NCBI RefSeq assembly: GCF_028330525.1
Contig: NZ_JAQMSD010000164.1
Span: forward strand, 1-52,531
DNA length: 52,531 nucleotides
Source of the DNA: Spirulina sp. CS-785/01
GTDB taxonomy: Bacteria; Cyanobacteriota; Cyanobacteriia; Cyanobacteriales; Spirulinaceae
Reading direction: 5' to 3'
Under the pieces are notes generated by a model. It did not search any database and had not been told where the DNA came from. It saw only the letters and a program-made list of their open reading frames with translations. The position numbers and the translations under genes are program-made. Position 1 is the stretch's first letter. Each line of letters starts with the position of its first letter. Positions 28,001 through 36,204 of the stretch are shown in pieces.

Positions 28001-30948
28001 GAGATGTCCAAACCATCTTAATTGAAACCGCCCAACCCGAAAACGGCAACCAAGACAACTTAAACGACCCCAACGACCCCGACTGGGTACAAAATGGAGC
28101 AGGATACTGGGTTAATCATAAATACGGTTTTGGGGCTGTCGATGCTCAAGCAGCCGTCGAAAAAGCCACCAACTGGACACTGTTAAACCAAGAAACAAAG
28201 CTCTCACAACGCGCATTAGTCGCCCAAGCTATCCCCAAATATAACCCCAATGATCCCTTAACCTCCACCATCACCCTTAACCCCCAAGACAACCTGAGTG
28301 TAGAATGGGTAGAAGTCGGTTTTAGCACCCAACACCGCTACATCGGCGACTTAGAGATTACGCTCATCTCCCCCGACGGTACAGAATCCGTCTTATCAGA
28401 ACAACACTTCCACCACAGTTACAACCACCACAACTATCAAGAGAAAGTCTATCATTGGACCTTCACCTCCGCCCGTCACTGGGGCGAGTCAGCATCCGGA
28501 GAATGGGAATTACAAGTCCGAGACAAACACAACGGGAATGGGAGTAGTCCCTTCTTTCACAACATCTGGAAAAGTTGGAGTCTCAACCTTTACGGCACAT
28601 CCCCCAACACTCCTCCAGAATTTAAGATAGTCACTAATACCAACGATAGCGGTGCAGGCAGTTTACGGGCAGTACTAGAGTGGGCAAATGCCAACCCTGG
28701 CACAGATCTGATTTCCTTTAACATTCCCACTACAGACCCCGGTTACAATGCAACTACCAACACCTTTACCATTCAACCCCTCTCCGCTTTACCGAAAATT
28801 ACTGACGCAATCATCTTAGATGCAACAACTCAACCCGGATTGACCAACAAACCCATGATCGAACTTGATGGCAGTTTAGCAGGAAATGAAACACATGGAC
28901 TGCATATCAGAGCAGGAGATAGCACTGTAAAAGGTTTTGTTATTAACCGTTTTGACCGTCAAGGAATTTATCTAGACTCTGCCGATAATAATATCATTCA
29001 AGGAAATTATATTGGAACAGATGTTACAGGAACAAAACTTGGTCGTAATGGTGGAAATGGTATTTATATGGCTTCTTCATCAGGTAATTTAATTGGAGGG
29101 GCTACATCTAATGCACGGAATATTATTTCTGGCAATGAAAGTTATGGTGTAAGTATTTATTCCTCAAAATGGCAAAAAAACTTCGTACAAGGAAATTATA
29201 TTGGCACTGATATTACAGGAAAAAAAGATTTAGGAAATAATAAATATGGAGTGGTTATTGGCAGTAGCAGTAATAATGTTATTGGAGGTATTAATCCCGG
29301 TGAAGGAAATATAATTGCATATAATGGATGGGATGGAGTAAGAATTAAAAATAATAATGCTACCACGATTAATAATAGTGTGCTTTCCAATTCCATATTT
29401 GGAAATAAATATTCTGGAATAACATTAGGTAAGTATTTTAATCAAAGTTTACAAAATGATGAAAAAGATATAGATGAGGGTGAAAATCACTTACAGAATC
29501 ACCCAAATTTGGTTTCTGTAAATCTTGCGGAAAATTCAATAGAAATAAATGGAAATTTTAATAGCACGCCAAACAAAAAGTTCCGATTAGAATTTTTCGG
29601 TAATCCCAATAATGATGGAGAAGGGAAAAACTTTTTAGGTTCTCAGAAAGTCACTACAGACAGCAATGGTAATGCTAATTTTAATATATTTTTATCTAAT
29701 GTTGCGGCAGATCGATTTGTAACGGCTACAGCTACTGATTCACAGGGAAATACCTCCGAGTTTTCCAATGCAATCAGAATTGTTGGGACTCCCAATAATT
29801 CTCCTACTTTAACTAACATCGATTTACTTTCAGGAGTAGTTGGTAATCAACCTTTTAAGATTAATTATGAAGATTTGTTAGCAGCATCTAATGCAGCAGA
29901 TACTGACGGAGATAAAATTTCCTTTCTTATTCAATCAGTAAATTCTGGAACTCTAACCAAAAATGGCAAATCTGTAATTTCTGGAGTAACAACCCTATCT
30001 CCTGGAGAAGTTCTAATTGGTGAATATAGCCAAAAAGATTTTATTCAAACCATGCATTCATACATTCCTGCGTTTACCGTGACAGCTACGGATGGTATAG
30101 AAAAATCTCAAAAACCTGTAGATGTAACCTTGTCATCAGGATACTACTTAACACAACCAAAAATTGAGCAATTTAGTCTTTCAAATGCAAATGGATTAAC
30201 TTTATCAGTCCAAGGGTATTTTCCAACTCAGGGGTGGACATTGAACCCCGTTACACACGAACGCGACGGTAATACATTTAAAGTTGGAATCACTGCACTT
30301 GCTCCTTATATAGGACTCACAGCAATAGAGTCGTTTAGCAAAGATATTGTATTGGACTCCGATATTTTTGACACGGAAAATTCTTCCTATAAAGTCATCA
30401 TCAATGACACGATAACAACAGAAATTTCTCTCACTTCATCCACTATAACTTCTTTCAATACCAACCCCTACACTAATCCCTACCAAAGCGAAACCGACAG
30501 TCCCTTCTATACCCACCCCAACCTCATCCTCGAAGACTTTGAAGACGGACTCCTGAACACCCCAGGAGTCACCGCATCCACCGGGACAATTTCCAACACC
30601 ACCAACACCGTGGACTCCCTCACCGGACAAAGTTGGCGTATCTCAGAAAACACCCTCACCCTCACCTTTGATGACACTGTACTCGGTATATACCCCATTG
30701 ATGTTGGCGTGGCCATCACCGACATCGAAACCAACAACGGAACAGGAACAGTGAGACTCGAAGCATGGGACGCACAAGGCGTTTTCCTCGGTGCAACCCA
30801 ACCCCAAGACTTCGGGGATGGCCTCACCAACGGGTCAACCGCAGAAGACCGTTTCTTAGGCATTAGCCACGATAACGGCATTAGTAAAGTCACCCTAAGC
30901 ACCGATAGCACCAATTGGGAGTTAGACCACCTCCAGTACGTCGTTTAA
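25021..30948 (+). CDS. Giant subtilisin/kexin-like multidomain protein (DUF4114, S8 peptidase, P domains, beta-helix)
   Basis: About 1,975 residues from the ATG at 25021, chosen over the GTG at 25012 because GAGAGG is well spaced before it. Order: an acidic Pro/Glu-rich segment with four ~35-residue repeats (about 30-170), DUF4114 (about 230-350, 'FAWEDLDVEKRSDADFND'), an Ig-like domain (about 405-500), a prodomain-like part, then an S8 catalytic domain. Catalytic residues are D649 ('VVDDGFEYQH'), H797 ('NGHGTRVAGV'), N893 and S971 ('GTSASAPFVSG'). The D-to-H spacing is 148 residues, because a P-domain-like segment (about 690-795) lies between them. A second P domain follows (about 1060-1195), then a right-handed beta-helix (about 1200-1500) and cell-surface-type C-terminal domains. 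No classical signal peptide is visible. It is probably an extracellular or surface protease; the substrate is unknown. Confidence 0.87.
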   Translation: MLGRLFRKSPTPTLEVNRVSDSTQLLQHCELPDELIVSEDNTPEQTSSETPQPTPDPQNPLVIEEVTVTEDKSSEPQKKTSESPQPTPEPENDELIVTEDKSSEPQKNPSESPQPTPEPENPVVIEEVTGTEDKSSEPQENPSETPQPSSEPQNPVVIEEVTVPEGSNLENPDPVIPFAQQFDAGIFTVDETGQVNVDFLADGRKYRGQLAMINVEGMEQFDYGTTEFIQEAARRALSDSPLGRIIISDRDEGARFNKQFFGKYNRSNYLGNKTFDLQPGGQYAFMLIPKGKMKSVLKRPVLNKVRSPLFSFEQEQMASLSGGAAFAWEDLDVEKRSDADFNDLIFRVEGVTGEAVTSVEEAINPSQDWRETEAGREVLDYLESIQIPQENETPQDVKLLVDAVYNPGETLSFPGLVADEDGGSDIARVDFWLQQDGGEWVDISDAVTFTSDHYDAERAKFNYELEGLDPGRYQLKAVAYDSTGAAGEESTHGFTVLSVPEDAGLSDRTRMAIERSLNLNNYNPNALSQATQWVVSVNSSIAADELAAAWGATNLGATGEIPNTYTFQFTSGLDPYFLTSQLNQDAAIEFAYPLVPMYLDFYGNPEDEPLVKDGTQWHLRSGIEPEADANVTQAWQSTTGEGVVIGVVDDGFEYQHSDLSDNYRSELSYDFDEYDGEPTPRLKQVQVDYHDWTDNWINDEANYFQVGVPASGDVAQLTLTFDLWHDAIADLDISLKSPHGTVIPLENIGGPSYSAPLHGFTGENAQGYWTLIIEKNESVANGLLDSFSLTLDTYNGHGTRVAGVATAHGENSFGGSGVAPNAHWAGLRMGSTAVTEYQITDALSHYKNDIDIYNNSWGQGFYSAALPNVENLFANVEDGRNGAGNIYVFAAGNDRIDPHTNNYPYGNVNYNSLANARQTIAVGAIDHHGEQTVYSTPGAALLVSAYSGDGTTDITTTSVNNSYVDDFSGTSASAPFVSGVVALMLEANPNLTWRDVQTILIETAQPENGNQDNLNDPNDPDWVQNGAGYWVNHKYGFGAVDAQAAVEKATNWTLLNQETKLSQRALVAQAIPKYNPNDPLTSTITLNPQDNLSVEWVEVGFSTQHRYIGDLEITLISPDGTESVLSEQHFHHSYNHHNYQEKVYHWTFTSARHWGESASGEWELQVRDKHNGNGSSPFFHNIWKSWSLNLYGTSPNTPPEFKIVTNTNDSGAGSLRAVLEWANANPGTDLISFNIPTTDPGYNATTNTFTIQPLSALPKITDAIILDATTQPGLTNKPMIELDGSLAGNETHGLHIRAGDSTVKGFVINRFDRQGIYLDSADNNIIQGNYIGTDVTGTKLGRNGGNGIYMASSSGNLIGGATSNARNIISGNESYGVSIYSSKWQKNFVQGNYIGTDITGKKDLGNNKYGVVIGSSSNNVIGGINPGEGNIIAYNGWDGVRIKNNNATTINNSVLSNSIFGNKYSGITLGKYFNQSLQNDEKDIDEGENHLQNHPNLVSVNLAENSIEINGNFNSTPNKKFRLEFFGNPNNDGEGKNFLGSQKVTTDSNGNANFNIFLSNVAADRFVTATATDSQGNTSEFSNAIRIVGTPNNSPTLTNIDLLSGVVGNQPFKINYEDLLAASNAADTDGDKISFLIQSVNSGTLTKNGKSVISGVTTLSPGEVLIGEYSQKDFIQTMHSYIPAFTVTATDGIEKSQKPVDVTLSSGYYLTQPKIEQFSLSNANGLTLSVQGYFPTQGWTLNPVTHERDGNTFKVGITALAPYIGLTAIESFSKDIVLDSDIFDTENSSYKVIINDTITTEISLTSSTITSFNTNPYTNPYQSETDSPFYTHPNLILEDFEDGLLNTPGVTASTGTISNTTNTVDSLTGQSWRISENTLTLTFDDTVLGIYPIDVGVAITDIETNNGTGTVRLEAWDAQGVFLGATQPQDFGDGLTNGSTAEDRFLGISHDNGISKVTLSTDSTNWELDHLQYVV

Positions 30949-31099
30949 CCTTTTGGGGAACTGTCACCCCCTCCTCACACCAGCACAGCCCATTATGAAG
31001 TTTTGTAAAAAATTGCCATCTCTTGCATAAAAATTTCCCTTTTCCCAAGAGATCAAGACAGAGTTCCCAGTCCCATAGTCAAATTAAGGAGAAACAACC

Positions 31100-31705
31100 A
31101 TGCCTTACTGGTCAGCAGAAACCCAAAGTTACCAGAATACAACCGGATTAGCCTTTGACTTAATGAACAGTGGCTATCTAACCATTGCTCCATCCAATGA
31201 TGCAACGGAGACAATAGACGTTCCCTTCGTCTGGTGGCTACCCTCTAGCAGCTATTCTTCAGGAATTAATTGGTGGGATGATTTAGAGATTCCCACAGAT
31301 AGCAGTTCCTCAGATGCAGGACTGGATACCCTCGATTTTGTTAATTTTGACCTCTATAATGCTCCAGATGAATATTATCTAGTGCTGCCAGAGTTAGAGA
31401 GTAACGCTTTCCGTGAACTAGATGGAAACTGGTTAATTTCAGACGGCTATGATCCCACAGTGGACAATAGCATTTTTGAGCAAATGCTGACCGAGGATTA
31501 TCAGTTCGTCTCGGTACAAGAGAAAGATGTAAGTATTGAGGACTTAGTGAACTATCCCGTCAGTCCACTCCCTCCCAATGACACCATCCCGACTTCCGTT
31601 CCCGAACCATCTTCTGTGGTGAGTACCCTAATTTTAGGTGCAGTTTTTGTGGGTACAGTCGTCAAACGGATCTTTTTCTCCAAAACTAAAGCGAAAACCG
31701 CTTAA
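31100..31705 (+). CDS. PEP-CTERM sorting-signal protein
   Basis: A 201-residue protein ending in a PEP-CTERM tripartite signal: 'VPEPSS', a hydrophobic helix ('VVSTLILGAVFVGTVV') and a basic tail ('KRIFFSKTKAKTA'). Exosortase systems process such proteins at the membrane. The N terminus has no recognisable Sec signal peptide, which is odd for this class. An AAGGAG ribosome site supports the start at 31100. The acidic Asp/Ser/Trp/Tyr-rich body matches no family I know. It lies 150 bp after the S8 protease gene, and a truncated paralogue follows. Confidence 0.75.
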   Translation: MPYWSAETQSYQNTTGLAFDLMNSGYLTIAPSNDATETIDVPFVWWLPSSSYSSGINWWDDLEIPTDSSSSDAGLDTLDFVNFDLYNAPDEYYLVLPELESNAFRELDGNWLISDGYDPTVDNSIFEQMLTEDYQFVSVQEKDVSIEDLVNYPVSPLPPNDTIPTSVPEPSSVVSTLILGAVFVGTVVKRIFFSKTKAKTA

Positions 31706-31865
31706 ACTGCATTTTTAAACCCCTTACACCCGAACCCGTTTTGTCAACAATACTCCATTCCAGAATTTATATGAAAATCACCTAAAAATGTGCAACCTTG
31801 TGCATAAAAAATCATCAAAATCCCAAAGGTACTCCTAGAACCCTTAAAACTAAGGAGAGTCAGTG

Positions 31866-32039
31866 ATGGTTTATTGGCAGGTTGCGCTAGGTTGGTGGAA
31901 ACCCGGATACTGGTCAGTAGAAACCCAAAGTTACAAGAATACAACCGGATTAGAATTTAACTTGATGAGTAGTGGTTATCTGACCATTACTCCATCTCAT
32001 AATGGAATACAATCTATAAGTCCTATTCCTTTTTCGTAA
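31866..32039 (+). pseudogene. Truncated paralogue of the PEP-CTERM protein
   Basis: A 57-codon frame with its own AAGGAG ribosome site. Its middle section ('YWSVETQSYKNTTGL', 'SSGYLTITPS') closely copies the N terminus of the protein at 31100 but carries a different first ~13 residues and stops before the body and sorting signal. The upstream DNA also resembles that of the intact gene (both have TGCATAAAAA followed by AAGGAGA). This suggests a duplication that kept its control region and lost the 3' part. It could still be translated as a short peptide. Confidence 0.7.
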
Positions 32040-32079
32040 ATCCTTTTAGAATCCCCTGTATCCCCTGCCGGGGAGTACG

Positions 32080-32685
32080 TCAAAGAGGCAAAACATCGTC
32101 TAACCGTAGTTGTAAATTAGGCAGTAGTCCCGATGAAATCGCTTCACCCCGTCGATATTGCTGCTGACAATATTCATCTCCAGCCAGTTGGCAGACAGTG
32201 AAGGTGGGTTGTTTGGGTTTGCCAATGAAGGCATTGCCTCCTAGCCCCCGATAATCGACGATCCAATATTCAGGAATACCTAAAAGCGCATATTCTTCAA
32301 CTTTACGGGCATAGTCGGTTTCCCAATTGCTGCTAACCACTTCTACCGCTAATTTGATGGAACGACCTAATGTAATCACAGGTTGCCGTTGCCAAAGGGG
32401 TTCGTTGGCCAAGACTGTTTCGTCTAGAACGATAATGTCGGGACGACGCGCTGTAGCAATGTCGGTAAAGGGTTGAATGAGGCAAGTGCGGGGGATAAAC
32501 CAAGGGTGTTTGGCCTGCATAACCGCCATCCCAATATGAACGGCCAGCTTGCCGCTAACGGTTTCGTGAGGCCCGGTGGAGTCCATGTCAATCAGTTCTC
32601 CATCCGCCAATTCGTAACGGGCCTCATCGCCATAGCGAGCAATAAATTGGTTAACGGTGAGGGTTGATGTTGGTGTGTCAGTCAT
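32080..32685 (-). CDS. Uma2 family (PD-(D/E)XK-like) protein
   Basis: A 201-residue Uma2/DUF820 protein. Family features are seen: 'RYELADGELIDMDSTGPHE', 'RRPDIIVLD', 'LAVEVVSSNWETDYARKVEEYALLGIPEYWIVDY', with the acidic and Lys residues of a restriction-endonuclease-like fold. These are abundant in cyanobacteria and of unproven function; some are thought to be nuclease parts of mobile or toxin-antitoxin-like units. Its ATG overlaps the stop of a 39-residue upstream gene (ATGA overlap), so the two are likely translationally coupled. Confidence 0.9.
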   Translation of the reverse strand: MTDTPTSTLTVNQFIARYGDEARYELADGELIDMDSTGPHETVSGKLAVHIGMAVMQAKHPWFIPRTCLIQPFTDIATARRPDIIVLDETVLANEPLWQRQPVITLGRSIKLAVEVVSSNWETDYARKVEEYALLGIPEYWIVDYRGLGGNAFIGKPKQPTFTVCQLAGDEYCQQQYRRGEAISSGLLPNLQLRLDDVLPL

Positions 32686-32801
32686 GGTGCTAGCGTATGC
32701 GCGACTTCCTGCCCAAGACTGATTGCTCCAGCATAATTCGCTTTTTGCTGTAAGTCGGCATAGACTTCATCACTGAGTTCTAGAGTGAGTCGCTGACTCA
32801 T
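32682..32801 (-). CDS. 39-residue ribbon-helix-helix-like small protein coupled to Uma2
   Basis: A small frame starting 'MSQRLTLELSDEVYADLQQKA', which reads as a short strand followed by a helix, as in ribbon-helix-helix antitoxins. Its TGA stop overlaps the ATG of the Uma2 gene. At 39 residues it lacks most of the second helix of a full domain, so it may be truncated or a minimal dimer. By analogy with type II systems it could regulate or inhibit the Uma2 product. This is inference from arrangement. Confidence 0.55.
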   Translation of the reverse strand: MSQRLTLELSDEVYADLQQKANYAGAISLGQEVAHTLAP

Positions 32802-32941
32802 GTTTTTGTCTTGGCTAGAGCATTCAACCGAATCTACCAGTAATTATAGTTTCATAAGGGCGATCGCACTCCTCGAAACCCTTTCCCAATTTCCCCCAAC
32901 TAGCCTACAATTTTCAGCAAACACTAGAGAGAAAACTCCCC

Positions 32942-35644
32942 GTGCGGCTCAAAATTGGACTCCTAACCACCCTACTCTCCCTTAGTATCTCCCCCACCCT
33001 AGCCAAAGCCCAAGTTAGTGCAGATACCACCCTCCCCAATAACACCATTGTCACCCCTGCGGGTGCAGCCTTTCAGATTACCGGAGGGACAACAGTAGGG
33101 AGTAACTTATTTCACAGCTTTAGTGACTTCTCCCTCAATGCAGGAGAAGCGGCCTTATTTTTCAATAATCCCGCCATTAACAATATCTTTAGTCGCGTAA
33201 CAGGGAATAACATCTCAACCATTAACGGGTCAATTCAAGTACAAAATCCCGTTAACTTCTACCTCCTCAACCCCAACGGAATTCTCTTTGGCCCCAATGC
33301 TAGTTTAAACATCGGCGGTTCATTCTTTGCCAGTACCGCAGACAGTCTCATTTTTGCCGACGGTACAGAATTTAGTGCCACCACCCCCACCACCTCCCCA
33401 CTCTTAACCCTGACTGTCCCCATTGCACTACAATTTGGTGGTTCTCCTGGCAATATTACCGTACAGGGGACAGGACATAATCTGCAATCGGGGCCCGGTG
33501 GAGCAGTGGTTTCTTTGCCCCCTGCAACGCAGTTAAACGGAACAACTGGGCAAACTATTGCGCTAGTAGGAGGGGAAGTTAATTTAGAAGGGGGAAATGT
33601 AATTGCCAGAGAAGGAGAAATTGAAATTGGCAGCGTAGGAAGTAATGAAAGAGTGGCGATTACGCCGGATTTAAACTTAGATTATACCGGAGTTAGTACC
33701 TTTCAAAATATTAACCTCACTCAAAAAGCCTCAATTGATGCGAGTGGAGTAGGAGGAGGCCGCATTCATCTCCAAGGCCAACAAATTAATGTTAGCGGTG
33801 GGTCAAATATTCTCTCCATTACCGAGGGAGGCAATGCAGGGGTTGGAGTGACGGTGAATGCGTCGGAGTCGGTGAATTTAGTCGGGACAGATAGCACGGG
33901 AGTCATTCCCAGCGCTATTCTCACCGAAACCATTCCTCGGTTTCCAGGAGGGGGGTCTGGGGGACGGTTGGAGATCAATGCACCGCAAATTAGTATTACT
34001 GAGGGGGCCCAAGTGTCGTCTTCGAGTTTTACGCAAGGACGAGCAGGGAATATTGTCATTAATAGTCCATCTTTAGAGATTCGTGGGAAAACGCCTCAAG
34101 GGTTTCCCAGTGGGATTTTTGCCGCAACGGTGGGGTTAGGTGCAGGGGGAAATGTCACAATTAATAGTGAACAAATGACGCTGCAAGATGGGGTGAGGGT
34201 CGAAAGTACCACCCGACAAGTTGGAAACCAACCCGCAGGGAATTTAACAATTACGACGCAAAATTTATTAGTGGAAGGGGGGTCGCAAGTATCCACTTCT
34301 ACATCCGGAGGAGGGAATGCAGGAGGGTTACGTATTGAAGCAGAAAATATCCATCTGAGAGGGACAGGAGAGCAAGCAAGTGGTCTGTTTAGTCAAGTCA
34401 ATTCCTCGACTGCAACGGGACAAGGGGGGAGTATGACCTTGGAGACGCAGCAATTACAGATCGAAGCAGGAGCGCAAATTTCAGCAGGGACATTTGGCCG
34501 AGGGGATGGGGGTGTAGTTGATATTCGTGCGTTTGAGGGAATTGAGATAGAAGGACGGGGGAGAAGTCGTCAGGGTCAACCTTTGCCAAGTGGCATTTTT
34601 ACGCAGGTGGATGAGCAAGCAAGGGGTGAGGGGGGAGATATTCGGGTGCAGACTCCTCGTTTAACGGTGCGGTCGGGGAGTGCGGTTTCTGCGGGGACAT
34701 TGGGGATAGGAAATGGGGGGACGGTGACGATAAATGCGTCAGAGTGGGTGGAGATACAAGGGGAGAATACGGGAATTGCTGCACGGACTAGGGGGAGTGC
34801 AGATGCAGGTGATGTGAGTATTACGACTCCTCAGTTAATTATTGGGAGTCAAGGGAGTGCCACGGTGGAAAGTTTGGGGAGTGGGGATGCAGGGAATTTA
34901 AAGGTGAATAGTAATTACATCGACCTCAACCAAGGCCGCATTACGGGGGAAACGACTTCTGGACAGGGGGGGAATTTAACGATTACGGGTCGTGATATTC
35001 GCCTTTTAAATAATAGCCAAATCTCGACTACTGCGGGAACGGAGGATCAACCGGGAGATGGGGGAAATATTACTATTACCACAGATACCCTAGTGGGGTT
35101 ACAAAATAGCGATATTACGGCCAACTCCTTTCGCGGTCGGGGGGGTCAGATTAATATTACCGCAGAGGGGATTTTTGGCTTGGAGGTGCGGGAGGAATTA
35201 ACCCCCAATAACGATATCACAGCCTTTTCTCTGTTTGACCCCAGTCTCAATGGGGAAGTGAACTTACGGACTCCAGATATTGACCCCACCCAAGGGTTAA
35301 CGGATGTTCCCACCATTGAGTCTCCCGAACAGGTGACAGAAGTCTGTCCAGAACGCGCAGATAATGAAGCGAACGAGTTAACCACCGCAGGCCGCGGTTT
35401 ACCCACTGATCCCACTGCACCGTTAGGAGAGAGTGAAATTCTGGTTGAACCCATTGCTCCGGTTACGGAGACGGGAGAGGGGATCAATTCTTCCCCCCAA
35501 GTGGAAACGACTCGTCGGGAGGTTTTGGTGGCTCAAGATTGGTATATTAATGAGCAAGGCCAGTTAATTCTAACGGAAATGGCGGTTAATTTGAGTCCAC
35601 GGTCTTCTTTAAAGTTTCCGGTGCGCTGTCAGAATCGCCCTTAA
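32942..35644 (+). CDS. Two-partner secretion exoprotein (filamentous haemagglutinin N-terminal domain)
   Basis: A 900-residue TpsA-type secreted protein. The GTG start at 32942 is chosen because it gives a classical signal peptide ('RLKIGLLTTLLSLSISPTLAKAQ'). The TPS domain follows (about residues 25-165), with the conserved 'NPNGILFGPNASLNIGG' segment recognised by the TpsB pore. The rest is a Gly/Asn/Thr-rich parallel beta-helix of ~20-residue repeats. A C-terminal region with 'ERADNEANEL', 'GRGLPTDP' and 'DWYINEQGQLIL' resembles that of many cyanobacterial TpsA proteins. It is probably exported to the surface as an adhesin-like fibre. Its TpsB candidate lies 1.8 kb downstream on the same strand, separated by inserted genes. 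Confidence 0.9.
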   Translation: MRLKIGLLTTLLSLSISPTLAKAQVSADTTLPNNTIVTPAGAAFQITGGTTVGSNLFHSFSDFSLNAGEAALFFNNPAINNIFSRVTGNNISTINGSIQVQNPVNFYLLNPNGILFGPNASLNIGGSFFASTADSLIFADGTEFSATTPTTSPLLTLTVPIALQFGGSPGNITVQGTGHNLQSGPGGAVVSLPPATQLNGTTGQTIALVGGEVNLEGGNVIAREGEIEIGSVGSNERVAITPDLNLDYTGVSTFQNINLTQKASIDASGVGGGRIHLQGQQINVSGGSNILSITEGGNAGVGVTVNASESVNLVGTDSTGVIPSAILTETIPRFPGGGSGGRLEINAPQISITEGAQVSSSSFTQGRAGNIVINSPSLEIRGKTPQGFPSGIFAATVGLGAGGNVTINSEQMTLQDGVRVESTTRQVGNQPAGNLTITTQNLLVEGGSQVSTSTSGGGNAGGLRIEAENIHLRGTGEQASGLFSQVNSSTATGQGGSMTLETQQLQIEAGAQISAGTFGRGDGGVVDIRAFEGIEIEGRGRSRQGQPLPSGIFTQVDEQARGEGGDIRVQTPRLTVRSGSAVSAGTLGIGNGGTVTINASEWVEIQGENTGIAARTRGSADAGDVSITTPQLIIGSQGSATVESLGSGDAGNLKVNSNYIDLNQGRITGETTSGQGGNLTITGRDIRLLNNSQISTTAGTEDQPGDGGNITITTDTLVGLQNSDITANSFRGRGGQINITAEGIFGLEVREELTPNNDITAFSLFDPSLNGEVNLRTPDIDPTQGLTDVPTIESPEQVTEVCPERADNEANELTTAGRGLPTDPTAPLGESEILVEPIAPVTETGEGINSSPQVETTRREVLVAQDWYINEQGQLILTEMAVNLSPRSSLKFPVRCQNRP

Positions 35645-35787
35645 TTGTTGTTTTTGGGGTTAATTTAGCCTTGGGTTTAAACCTAAGGCTGAGAGCGAAA
35701 ACCCGTTAAAACGGGTTGAAGATAAAAGATTATATGAAATCCGCTTTATTGTTTATTGGTCTTCAATTGGCTTAAAAAGAGAGAGTG

Positions 35788-35851
35788 AGAAACCGGGTTT
35801 CTTATTAGTATATTGTGGCACATCAACAATTTTGAAAGAAACCCGGTTTCT
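35788..35851. repeat. Double-palindrome element, copy 2
   Basis: Terminal AGAAACCGGGTTTCT (35788-35802) and its exact reverse complement (35837-35851) enclose 34 bp of unrelated sequence. The left flank GAGTG is shared with copy 3. Confidence 0.88.
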
Positions 35852-35889
35852 TGAACTACAGTGAAATTCCCATATCTGCCAAAAATTTC

Positions 35890-35961
35890 ATTGCATTAAC
35901 TCCACTGGTTTATCTGTTTGATCCCAGTCTCAATGGGGAGGTCAATTTACGCACTCCTTGA
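35890..35961 (+). pseudogene. Remnant of a second TpsA gene
   Basis: An open stretch ending at TGA (35959-35961) encodes 'LFDPSLNGEVNLRTP', identical to a segment near the TpsA C terminus (coding bases near 35233-35277), with only synonymous-type DNA changes. The flanks diverge and no longer encode a TpsA. This implies a former tandem copy, or a fragment left by recombination. Confidence 0.7.
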
Positions 35962-36056
35962 TCAAGGACAAGGAATTGATTACAAGATAGTAATTCAGCA
36001 ATTAAAAGAGAAATCACAAAAATTAAAAGAAATGCAGACAACAGATTTAAAATAAA

Positions 36057-36204
36057 GATGCTCAATCTGTTAATGAGTCAGTTCATGAGACGGAACAGAG
36101 TGTTTATGATCGGTTAGCCGAGATAGGAGCAATTGGTGTTGCTAAGAATTTACCCCCTGATCTTAGCAAAAATTATGTTAACAAACGCGCTAGTTTTTTA
36201 TAAA
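36057..36204 (+). pseudogene. Remnant of an antitoxin-like C terminus
   Basis: A frame without a good start encodes 'YDRLAEIGAIGVAKNLPPDLS', like the C-terminal tail ('...GLIG..K..PPDLSTN') of small cyanobacterial antitoxin or ribbon-helix-helix proteins. The rest of the gene is missing, and its end overlaps the end of the RelE-like gene on the other strand. Confidence 0.45.

Larger units (their letters stand above)
35645..36172. repeat. Spacer with hairpins, repeat element and gene remnants
   Basis: Behind TpsA lie a 24-nt near-perfect palindrome centred on GTTTAAAC (35667-35690) and a second hairpin AACCCGTT/AACGGGTT (35700-35717), which may terminate TpsA transcription. Copy 2 of the double-palindrome element follows (35788-35851). 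Then come a fragment matching the TpsA coding sequence (about 35890-35961) and a fragment resembling the end of an antitoxin-like gene (about 36057-36204). The stretch looks like a site of repeated insertion and decay. Confidence 0.7.
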
